Of a stretch of 64,000 nucleotides of DNA, positions 11,763 through 23,119 are shown piece after piece. Origin of the DNA: Polyporus tsugae (lineage: Eukaryota; Basidiomycota; Agaricomycetes; Polyporales; Polyporaceae); contig JAHRBS010000002.1 of the NCBI GenBank assembly GCA_024305745.1, forward strand, positions 806,001 to 870,000. Direction: 5' to 3'. Each line of letters opens with the position of its first letter. Within the stretch, counting starts at the first letter, position 1. A program made the position numbers and the translations under genes. The notes below the pieces were generated by a model. It made no database searches, was not told the DNA's origin, and saw nothing but the letters and a program-made list of their open reading frames with translations.

Positions 11763-13132
11763 CTATTGGATAATGATCATCCATGCCAGAACGAAATAGA
11801 AAAGCCTACCAGAACATCACATGGTCAGATGAGTCTAGGGACTCAGTAGAAGGACGTACAAGAGAGGGTAGACAGCGAGCAATATCCGCTGATGTTCAAT
11901 TTTCGTGCCATCGAGGAAGTTGACAGACGCTAGGTGCCACATTGAAGTTGTCAGATGGAACGACGTAGAGCTTCCTTGTGGCAACAACGTACCCCAAATG
12001 CACCACGCCCAAGCGGCCAAAGCCACCGGTGCACGAACGTAGATCAAATGGACAAATGTGGACACAAGGGCGGCGACGTTGAGCGGTGCCACGCAGTAAC
12101 CTAGGACGCACAGTCCCTGGAAGAACGACCTGGAGATATTCCGTAAGTTACCACATTGAGCGGATTTACGGCAGTCGCAGCGTACACGCGACCACCGAGG
12201 AGCTGTGGGAAGAAGCGTCAGAGAGAAGCGAACCCATCGAAGATTTCGAAGACGCACCTTAGCTTGGACGGTGACGACTAATGAGCCGACTGCAATGATA
12301 ACGACGACGCTTGTGAAGACGCTAAGAGATTGCGATGCAGGAGCCTGCATCCAAGGGATGGTTAGTGGTTTGAGCACACCAGCCGGTCGGAGTCGCGCAT
12401 ACATTGGCACTCAGTAGGATACCGAGCATAAGACACAAGACCAGGGGTCCCCATAAATCCCAGTCCCTACAGTCGCAGGGTCAGGGACAACTAGTGTATG
12501 TAGCGGTGAAGGCGCGAACCTCAAAAGGTCTCGGTTGCCTCTGTTCCGGGGAGGGTACAGTACTTGGATAAGCTTGGTATAGATAGAAAGCAGGTCGCGA
12601 CCCTGGTACGCACTGTGAGTGATTGTGATATAACGCGCGAACTCTAGGACTTACAATAGTTGTCGTAATAGGCTCGTCCAGGGTGTCTGTTCCGGTGTGG
12701 CTTCACGGGTACGCTCGTATCACTCCCTTCCTCTCCGGCATCTAATGAATGTGTCACGTACCGCGTCTCCACACGCACCCCGCCAACAGACCGTCTGTTC
12801 GACGACGGCGCTCCAGAACCATTTACAGGCGTTCCAATGTTTCCCGAAACGGTTGCAGACGGAGATGGAGGTGCAAGCTGCTCCGGTGCCCTCGCCTTCC
12901 CCTTATCCGGTACTGGAGAGTGCGGACTCTGGACCAAGCCAGGATGTGTGAATCCGGGAATCGCCTCTTCGTCGAGGTCATCGTCATCTTGGAGTTGTGC
13001 GCGATCAGCGCTCAGCACAGGTCCGAGTGTATATGAATATGAGCAGGTATCATTCTCACCTGCTTCAATGAACTGGGACGTAGAGGTGAGGGGTGTCGTA
13101 ACTTCGTGATTCTCTTGGTCTAACCGTTGCAT
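11763..13132 (-). CDS. YIPF6: YIPF6-type Yip1-domain Golgi membrane protein
   Basis: Nine exons: 13132-12762, 12700-12655, 12602-12520, 12466-12403, 12344-12258, 12202-12186, 12129-11993, 11929-11860, 11805-11763, giving about 305 residues. Yip1-domain proteins are multi-pass membrane proteins of the ER-Golgi system that bind Ypt/Rab GTPases. Diagnostic YIPF6 blocks are TLDEPITTTI, YTKLIQVLYPP, the DWDLWGPLVLC stretch opening the first membrane segment, VVVIIAVGSLVVTVQAK, SFFQGLCVLGYCVAPLN and NFLDGT...LLAVYPLL, followed by LFYFVLAWMII at the end. An acidic, Ser-rich cytosolic N-terminus precedes them. Exon 6 is only 17 nt. Exon 1 may contain one more in-frame intron (GTGAGA donor near residue 27). 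It is divergent from RPT2. Confidence 0.9.
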
Positions 13133-13388
13133 GGTGTGCGGCAGTACAAGACAGAATCACTTTGAAGCAAGAGGTGCGTGGCAGAACTGGGACCAATGCT
13201 CGATGACGGCGTGTCGCGCACTGCGCGGTGAGCCAGTTGCAGCGAAGCGCCCCACTCCGGCTATTCCCCTTGCATATGCACGTGACCGGCTCGACACCAA
13301 GCTGACGCGTCGCGGGTCATGTCGAGTTTGCTGAACGCCTCTTCGCTGCCACACGTCCTCTCCTTCCACCACCACAACCGCATTCATC
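13133..13388. promoter_or_regulatory. Divergent promoter YIPF6 / RPT2
   Basis: Only 256 bp separate the two start codons. A CCAAT box lies near 13190-13196 and a CACGTG E-box at 13279-13284, about 105 bp before the RPT2 ATG. A proteasome-type GGTGGCAAA element was looked for and not found exactly. Confidence 0.5.
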
Positions 13389-15013
<1,625 letters not shown>

Positions 15014-17414
15014 TCTGTATCTCGTTGTTGCTATCGTGCATATATTATTCTCCCTTTAGTCTTCGCATTCTTCCACGCGTGCACTTGCCTGAGGGCATCC
15101 AGTCTCTTTCAGAATTCCTCTTCTCGGCATAACTAGACTGCAGACCATCGAGGACGACGGTGAAGAGGAGGACACCAAGCGACGACGATGGCGGACGATA
15201 GACTTTGCCACGTGTTGAGTCGCTTCCTTCCCACCCAACACGTTGCAGGCTGCACGCTCAGCATAGCTCCGCTGCTGCTGCATCGTAGGACGTTCAGTGA
15301 GTGAGTTCTTCGCATTCGTGAGCCGTTTTCCGCTCCAGAAGCTAATTGTAGCAAATAGTTGTAGCGCACGAATCACATCTCAGCGTTCCCATTCCGCGCA
15401 TAATTAGGGTCGCAATGTCTATATTTCAGCCGTATTGTCGCGCGCGCCGCATTCCCGGCCGCCGTGCTCAGCCTTGAAATTTCTTGAAAGCTTGAAGCTT
15501 GAAACGGTGCGGCTACATTCCCAAGGATGCTTCCTCCTCGAGCTCGTGTGTTATAACTTGCTGTCGTCAACTCCTCAAACCCCCTCGTGGCAAGCACGGC
15601 ACTTCCTTTTCGTTGTTATGATCATGAGGTCTTGAAGTGGTCTTGAACGCCCGGCGTGCCATCTCTCGGCTAATCCAATACTCAGTGGAGTCAGTGCCGA
15701 CTCTACACACTGGAGTTGAGAAACGCATTCGCATCCTCATTCTTTTCTTTTCTTTTCAAAGTTCAAGATGGTGTATCAAGGCGCCGTACCTAGCCTTTCG
15801 ATTGGATACTTTCCCTCAATCTCCGTCGGCGGCCTTCTCGCTGCGATGATGGCCATCTTACACCTTCGTGAGCAAATACCGAGGGTTCTTGGACTTCGTG
15901 GGCGGTATTGTCTTTGCTCTCAGATCTTCTCTCGATGTCGCTGTCGTACCTATACTGCCCTCGATCGAGTACAAGAACTTCGTCGGAAACAAATAACCGG
16001 TAAACAACAACGCGGCGGGCCGCTCTATGTATAAACAAAGCTTCCGACCTCGAGGATGCTCGGCATGGCTCAGGCTCTGCGCGTGGCCATGGTTGTATTG
16101 TTGGCTGTGCTTTGTGAGCCCATCCCCGGATGCGTGATGGTGGCGTCCGGTCAGACAGCGGTCTTTGGAGTTAACGTTACTCGGCTTGGAAACTAACATA
16201 TACCGTGTCTGAGGCCGCTGCCTATCGATCCTCTCTCGTGTCCTCCTCTCCCAATGCCCCCATCTCGACTGCATGCAGTATGCGCTGCGTTCCGCCAGAC
16301 CTGGCCATCCCGGACATCGTGAGTGGATATCGCGTCGGCCACCATCTCCGTCCCGGCCTATACGCTTTCGTCGACTTCTATCAAAACCATGTTAAGCCGC
16401 CCTAAGCCGCCGCTGCGCGTGGTTGGCGTCGGCGGTGCCCGCTACCCTGCGGCCTAGGGAAGCTCATATCGGTAACTTGGCCTAATGTGACGGTGAAGAC
16501 ACGATTTTAGGTGAGTCTCTGAGTCATCCGAAGTGATTTGCTTTCCATTCTTCTCAAAGTGCTCTTTGGTGCTCTCTAGACTAACCCCCCCTTCTCCATC
16601 GGGGCACCGTCCAAGACGAACATCCCCTCTTCCATTTTAATCATCTGTTGGCCCGATTCGCGGCCGCAGGTTGCGCACATAGCAAGGCGCGGCGCGGCGC
16701 GTTTACCGCCGACGCAGCTCCAGGAAGGTTGTGAACGCAAACAAACTCTCGCACGAGAAGTCTCATCACCAGGACCTTCGCCCGCCGCGGAGAGTGCCAT
16801 GGCCCAGGAGACTGGCATGTTCCGCTCCATTTCGCCGCGCTCGCAGCCCTTGGTCCTGCGTTGGAGACCAATCTGCTCGACCCTTGCAGTCTCCGCGGGA
16901 ATTGCGCTGGTTTTGCGGCTTGCGGGCCCTGCATCATGATGACGGGATTCGACCAGAACCGGCATCAACACGAGGACGGGGTGGTAGACGATGAGAGTGT
17001 GCATCTCAGGTGAGTGAAGAGTTCGCTGGGGAGGTTCCACGAACAAAGCAACCACAAAGGCGGCTCTGCGGGACGCATAATGGAACTGGGTGATCGACGC
17101 GGGAGGCGAGTACGCGATGTCATCGACGCAAGAGGCGGCGAGATTGGCGGGGGGGAGCAATCTGGGCGGGCGTTTGTGCAGGTACGGTGCGGCTCCGGCG
17201 GGGCGGTGATTGGGCCGAGGGATTGAGAGAAGCGCCGAATCACGAACGGACCTGCCCTGAAGAAGGAACGTGGGCAGGGTTCTCGCAGGGGGTCGGTGAT
17301 CACAGGCCCGGGTGGTCCTTGTTAGCTCCCCCCATTGTCCTCAGACTCCGCTCCCCGTACCGTACGCCCTCCTCCATCTATTAACAACCGTCCTCTCCTT
17401 CATCCTAGGCTACT
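15014..17414. other. Gene-poor 2.4-kb region
   Basis: No gene is supported with confidence. The best candidate is an ATG at 15768 in good context (after a TTTTC-rich leader). It opens a short hydrophobic frame, and a second open frame in another register runs directly on to about 15997 (see findings). The 16.5-17.3 kb part is GC-rich with only low-complexity frames. Confidence 0.45.
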
Positions 17415-19105
17415 ATGCATGAGCTCTGTCCCGCTGCTATCCCTGCACTCTCTCTTGTCATGCCTCATCCTCCCCTCCCCCGCCGACGCTCGTCCATGCT
17501 CACCTCTGTCTCGGATCCCCACACTCCTCCGCCCCGGAACTCGCCCCTGCCCATCCTATCCCCTGGATCCAACAGGAAGAGTTCAGACAGCTGGAATAGT
17601 TCCAACTACGACGGAGCAGACGATCTCGAGTGGGAGTGGAATTCAGAGCAGACGCGTCTGTTGTCACGGGTAAGTCCAGGGACGCGTCTCGATGCACGCG
17701 CCGTGTCTCCCCGCAGTCCTGGCGCGTTGCCATCCCCCCTACACCCCATCCTTGTGTCCAATCGCTGACACGTTGTTCCAGACGTTAGATGCCCTTCCTG
17801 CCCACATCCTCACCCCGTTCAACGGTCCCGTACCACCATCAAATCTCCTCGATAAGATCGCGAGGGGTGTGATGAAGGCCAAAGGACCTGCTGAATGGCC
17901 TCATTCCCTCCGCGCAACCCGAGCCAAGATCATCGAGCTAGCTCGTCTCCGTGCAAAGGAGGATACCGCGAGCGACACAATCGCGGAGGAAGACAGTACC
18001 GATCCCGACTCCTCGCAACAGAAGCCCGGCAGAGGGTTCAAACGCCCCCTGCATAAACAGTCAAGCATGGACTTCCTGCAATCCACCAAGCTTGACTCCT
18101 CGGACACCATCGCACGGTATGTTCGACTCCTCTGAGCGTCTGTCGTCAGGACCTCGGCTAACGGACTCACGTCACCTCACAAGTTTATCCTACCGCTTGC
18201 AGCATACTGAACGTGTGATCCCCAACCCCGCGTACCATCCCTATGTTCGTCCCTCGCCTCATCTCCGCACTGCTGGCTCCTCCGCAAGCTCTACCACTCT
18301 CAACTCCCAGAGCTCGTGTGGTTCAGCCTCTAAGATCCCCCGTCTTCGGAGATCGTTGTCATCTATCTCCAACTCCTCCGACTCGTACATCCAGACTCCA
18401 GGGATTGACCCTCGAGTTCAGCACATCCGACGAACGGAGTCATTCGCAGGATCGGCGCTCTATCCCCCTGGATCCCCACTCAAGTGTGTACCATCTTTCG
18501 GATCCATTTCCAAGCGTAGCTCCGATGCCATGAGTGTGGACTATTCCAACCGCTCCGATGTTACCTCATCATCGGACGAAGAGGAGAAGCTGCGGAGTAA
18601 GAAAGCGAAGAAGCCGCGCGTCAAGGCGTCCTCTCCCACACCGCCGGTTTCATCGCCTCCCGCTACGTCTCACGCAAAAACCAAGCAACTCCGGAGAACG
18701 ACCAAACATATCTCCAAACCATCCTCGACCACTACTCCCACGGACACCCATCGCACATCTCGACAAAAGGTTACGCTGTCGCGTAATCCCAGCATCTTCG
18801 GCCCCGAATTGCCTCAGCTTTCCCAGGCGCGTCCTACACCCCCTCCGCCTGCTCCCCAACCCCGATCGTATCACAAATCACCCCCCGCTCACTCGCCGTT
18901 GTCCCCTGTCCCGCGCGCCGCTGTCCTGTTACAGACTCCGTCCCCGCCGGCGCGCAAGACCCCTCGTCGCACGAAGGCTCCCTCATCTGGCCGCGCAGTC
19001 GTGGGCAGGAAGATTTCGTTTGGCAGTGTCATGGCGACCCACGAGGAGGAAAACACGGGTCGTGGGGCCGGCCTCGGCCTTCAGAGCGCCTTCCAGCTCA
19101 ACTAG
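17415..19105 (+). CDS. Conserved Ser/Pro-rich fungal protein of unknown function
   Basis: Three exons, 17415-17669, 17782-18116 and 18184-19105, give 503 residues. I do not recognise a named domain. The one ordered-looking block spans exon 2 start: TLDALPAHILTPFNGPVPPS, then LLDKIARGVMKAKGP and WPHSLRATRAKIIELARLRA, an amphipathic helical stretch I believe is conserved in Agaricomycete hypothetical proteins. The rest is low complexity: Ser/Pro/Thr-rich with basic patches (EEKLRSKKAKKPRVKA, ARKTPRRTKA) that could act as nuclear localisation signals, and a 'FSGS/SFGSVM'-like tail. Intron 2 has a GTATGT donor, a CTAAC branch site and an AAG acceptor. An in-frame ATG at 17460 is an alternative start. 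Confidence 0.72.
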
Positions 19106-20790
19106 ATTTTCGTGTTCTTGGCATGAATCTCTGGCATTGGCTTATTCGTTCCGGCCCTCGTCTTCTCCAGTTTCCGTTTCAATAACCACCATTTATTGCT
19201 CGACCCCAATGTCGACTGTCAAATCACACTCTCGTTGACCTTCCATTACCAGCAGCTTCAGGAAGACTGATCAGTCTTCCAATCACCGCTCCCTCACCAA
19301 CCATCTGTTCCATCTCGCACTCTGACACGCTCCTTCGCATTTCCCCCCACTCTGTCAAGGACATCCACACTCATTCTATCTCCATCTCGTCTTCGTCGTT
19401 CGTCACCGGCCCATCTCTATCCCGACACTATTTCCCCGACCAAGACCCTGATGTCGCAAATCCAGACATGGTCACGGTCGTATCCTCGAGAATGCGCGCC
19501 ATTCTCACCGGCGTCGAGGTTGGCCGAGGACGACGCGCACCCGGAGTGTCCGCGCGCATGGCCATGCGCGTTGTATATTACCGGTGAAACCCCCGGTTGT
19601 GCTATGGTGTATAATATGCTGCTGATTCCGTTCATCGTCTTTCCCCCGCCCACCCAAGTGTACAGTCAGCTCCATTTTGCTCTTCCAACACCCCAATGCT
19701 ACACCATCGCTAACCTGCTCCCCTCACCCATTCGACCCAACAATCTAGTGCTAATGCCACACCTCGTGACCATACTGCAGTCGACTTGCTCATCTCGTCT
19801 TTCTTTCTTCCCGCTTTTTTCGGCTCTCGAACTCTCTGTCCATAGATGCCGACCTACTTCGACACTGTTACCGTTCTTTGTGTTTTGTTTTCCTCTGTGC
19901 GCCGCCCGAGGCTTCCCGTTTCTCTCATTCGTCTTCCGCTTCATGGGTCGGCGTTGGAGGCCAGGGTGGCGCAGCGTGCTCGGTGCTAGTTGCAGCTTTC
20001 TTGTACATCCATTGAAAATCCCTCTTCGTCTGCTGCGCACGCGTCCTTTGGGGTCCCTCGTTTTTCCATGTACTATATGCTCCGCTACCTGGGATAGGTT
20101 CGTGTACATCATGCTGGGTGCTGCTTCTGTAGCTCATCCTCACCGTCAATATCAATCGCAATCCGTTGTTCGTTGACTCGGAACGGTGCTGCTGTTTGTC
20201 TGATGAAGAGGCCGCCGGCAATTGTGTTCGCACCTAAGTAGCAGAAACAAGAAACAACGTGTAACAAACAATTAAGGACACCGGGCCACCAGTTGGCCAC
20301 GACGGACGCAGGCTACCCTGGACCCTGGTCGTAATTGAATATTGAAGGATCGCTTGCATCACGTTGTAGGATAGATATTATTTGTAGTGGTGAGACCGTC
20401 CCTAAACGCGTCACGGATTTTGCAAATCAACAAGACGAAAGCAGTCTGAGAGACCAAGGCAACTAAAGTGAGCACCCTGGGCGGGTCGAGGTGCGGTCGT
20501 TCTTGGGGACGTCAACACCGCCTGCTAGGAGACGTTGCAGGGTAGACACACGCTGAGTGCACGCAGGACGTCCGAGAACGCTTCATAGGACGACAGGGCC
20601 TGCCGGGCTGTCTAGGACAATTACAGCGGTGCAAGCGTACGTAGTCCGACGGGCCCGGCGATGCTGTGGAATGTGGAAGTGGGACGAGCGGAGCACGTCG
20701 GGTCTGCACACATGTGGCCTATGAGCATGACCTGACCCAAGAGCCGTGAATGGGGCGCGGTGGACTCACAGGATATCCTATGCTCCGAAG
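19106..20790. other. Intergenic region 3' of the Ser/Pro-rich gene
   Basis: Pyrimidine-rich sequence, probably a long 3' UTR followed by spacer. An open frame at 19451-20176 (+) is Cys/Phe/Leu-rich without family resemblance and was not called. A perfect 20-nt palindrome lies at 19261. Confidence 0.45.
19261..19280. repeat. Perfect 20-nt palindrome
   Basis: GGAAGACTGATCAGTCTTCC equals its own reverse complement over all 20 bases. It lies about 155 bp after the stop of the upstream gene. It could be a dyad binding site for a dimeric protein; as RNA it lacks a loop, so a simple hairpin is less likely. Confidence 0.9.
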
Positions 20791-21304
20791 TTATGTTGAC
20801 GCTGCAGCACCCTCCTCCGTCTTCGCCCGCCGCTCCGTGATCTCGGCACGCTTCTGCGAGAGGAGGACCGCGGCGCGCTGGTCCCAGTGGTACGCCCAGT
20901 AGCCGACGAAGCCGAAGCTGCCCATGGCGATAGCGTGGCCGATGGGGTCTGTGCGTTGTGGGATGCGGGTGGGCGTGGGACATCGCGTTTGCGTTCGGGG
21001 CGTGTCGGAACCCCAGGCCAGGTGTGTCAATGCGGGTGAATAGAGAAAGGTTCGAGGATAGTGCGCAGCAGTTTCCGGATAGCGGCCAAAGTGAGTGCAG
21101 AGACAAAGGTATGGATAGGGGAAAGCGGGATGAGGAGGAAAAGCGAAAGCGAGGGCACAGGGCTAGTCAGTCAATGGGCATCGGAAATGGAGAGGGCGAG
21201 GAAAACGCACTGTCAAGGATGGGGCGTTTCTGGATACCGAGCTGGCCCATGCGTGCGGCGAGCCCGAAGAAAGAGAAGCCGACGATGTTTGCGAGGAGAG
21301 ACAT
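20791..21304 (-). CDS. Small single-pass membrane protein, 83 residues
   Basis: Two exons, 21304-21211 and 20948-20791, joined through an A|AC codon split. The protein begins MSLLANIVGFSFFGLAARMG, has a second hydrophobic stretch (PIGHAIAMGSFGFVGYWAYH), then the charged helix DQRAAVLLSQKRAEITERR and a short tail. Size, hydrophobic segments followed by a basic helix, and the PIGHAIAMG...GYWAYHWDQRA pattern suggest a small mitochondrial inner-membrane protein, perhaps a respiratory-chain accessory subunit. I cannot name the subunit and leave the function open. The exon structure is convincing: GTGCGT donor, CACAG acceptor, continuous hydrophobic pattern across the junction. The TPR gene starts 337 bp away on the other strand. 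Confidence 0.75.
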
Positions 21305-21641
21305 GACGGCGGGAGTGGGGATAGGTTTGTGGTCGTTGCGCTGCACGAACTGACGTCGCCGGCGTTCAGCGGGATTTCACACCGTAACCCCGGATTTCGT
21401 GCGATAACGCCGCATATGCATGATATGGGCGCTAAGATGAAACTGTCGGAGGCTCCGAGGATGCAGAGCGCGAGGTCCGATACAATCATCATATAGCGGT
21501 ATTTGTGCACGCGCGGCACGAACACAAGGCCTCGAGGTATAAAGTCTCTCCCGCTAGTCCCTGGTGTCTTCTCACCTTTCCAGCAGGCCCCGCCACTTCC
21601 CCTATTCCCCCATCTACCACCAAGACACCCGCAACCGTTTA

Positions 21642-22692
21642 ATGGCTGAGATCACAGAGCAAGTCGACCAGCAGCAGGAGCCCCAAACCTCGCAGGCTGC
21701 AGGCGAGCAAACCACAACGTCAAACCTGTCCGCGGGCGGCGATATAGGGCAGAAGTTCAACGTCGCGAAGGATAAGAAGGAGGCCGGGGATGAGGCGTTC
21801 AAGAAGAACGACCTCGATGGGGGTGCGTCCTCATGCTGCCCCAACCTCCTCGTCGTACTTACGACCGCCGCCGCCACACATAGCCCTCAGGAATTACCAC
21901 GAAGTATGCTGGAACGGATGTTACTGTGGCGAAGTACTGTACTGATATGGTTGGGCTTTGTGCACTGCAGGCACTTCTGTACTTGAAAGGCCTTGACAAG
22001 TGCGTGCAGGTGATCCGCGCCACCATTCCTCGGCGCTGACTATATGCTCTTATGTGCTCTTAGGAACGCGACGCAGAGGGCACTAGGACAGCCGGTGCCC
22101 CAGCCGCCACCGATTGAGGCCGTGAATCAGGCTGCCGAGGAGAAGCAGCGGACAGAGGCACGGCCCCTCCCTCCCCTATTCTAGAGTGTGTCCATGATCG
22201 GTGCTGATATGCCCATGCCAGGTGGACTTCCTCACGGAGAAGATCTACTCGAACATGTCGCAGGTGCACCTGAAGAAGGGCAACTGGAAGCGGGCGATCG
22301 AGACGGCGGACGTGGCGCTGCAGCAGAACAAGAAGAACTACAAGGCGGCGTTCCGCAAGGCGCGTGCGCTGAAGGAGCAGGGCTACTTTGAGAAGGCGGA
22401 GAAGATCCTGGAGGAGCTCATCAACGACGGTGACCCCAACGGTGCGTCCGATGTGGAGTCTTGTTTGCGGGTGTCGGTGCTGAAGGCATTTTCCCTGCGT
22501 TGTAGACAAGGCGACATGCGAGGAGGAACTTGCAAGCGTGCGTGTGCGAGAGAAGGAGGCCACGGGAAAACACAACCAGAAGATGAAGGGTGCGCTCCTC
22601 GTGTCCTTCTGTTACCCTCAGGAAGTTAAGATGTCTCCTTTTATTGCACAGGTTTCCTGAACAAGGAAAAGGTAGACTTGAGCAAGGACTGA
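21642..22692 (+). CDS. TPR-repeat co-chaperone-like protein
   Basis: Seven exons: 21642-21822, 21884-21903, 21971-21999, 22064-22157, 22222-22441, 22506-22589, 22652-22692, giving 222 residues. The protein starts with a Gln/Thr-rich stretch, then three TPR-like helix pairs: KKEAGDEAFKKNDLDGALRNY, VDFLTEKIYSNMSQVHLKKG with NWKRAIETADVALQQN, and YKAAFRKARALKEQGYFEKA. It ends in KHNQKMKGFLNKEK. This layout resembles TPR halves of FKBP/AIP-type immunophilins and related Hsp90 co-chaperones, but no PPIase domain is present, so it is likely a TPR-only adaptor. Exon 2 is a 20-nt micro-exon. Intron 22158-22221 has no usable GT donor after the TPR linker and is best explained by a GC donor (GAG|GCACGG). 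That junction is the least certain part. Confidence 0.83.
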
Positions 22693-23119
22693 TTGTCTGG
22701 GTTAGACAAGGAACCTTGTTTGTACCAAATATTGCTGATTTCGCTTCGTGTATCCTCCCATTGCTTTCCTGCCCTGTCATTGCTGTAGCACTATTTCTCA
22801 CACTTGCGATGATCTGTACTGCCCTGTGGAGGCACTATCGAGGCCGTGCAACCGCCGTCGAGCATCGAGCGGGTGCTAGAACGTCGCCGAAGCAAGAAGA
22901 GCATCGTGACTGCACATGAGTGAGTGAGTGACGAGACGCGTGACGTATAATCACGTGGTCGCGTATCAGACGCGTAGCCTGTGACGCCGGCTCTTGCCGC
23001 TGAGCCACCTCCGAGTCCGAGTCCGAGTCCGAGTCTGGCATGATGATGCGCATGCGCACTTGCCTTAAGCTTCCATCCACGACCTCCGCCTCTCGACCTC
23101 AACTTCCTTCACGATAACC
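22693..23119. other. Intergenic region upstream of TERT
   Basis: Short spacer between the TPR gene and TERT, presumably holding the TERT promoter. It contains a hexanucleotide repeat, listed separately, and a GCGCATGCGC dyad at about 23048. Confidence 0.5.
23010..23036. repeat. TCCGAG hexanucleotide repeat
   Basis: Four perfect copies of TCCGAG plus a partial fifth, about 85-110 bp before the TERT ATG. It does not match the TTAGGG telomere repeat on either strand. Confidence 0.85.

Noticed and set aside
19451..20176. 241-residue plus-strand open frame
   Set aside because: Cys/Phe/Leu-rich with no recognisable pattern; more likely chance in pyrimidine-rich 3' sequence.
22060..22575. 171-residue minus-strand open frame
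   Set aside because: Antisense to the TPR exons; Leu/Arg-rich shadow.
23010..23036. Telomere-like repeat near the telomerase gene
   Set aside because: The unit is TCCGAG, not TTAGGG or a permutation on either strand; the window is not subtelomeric on this evidence.
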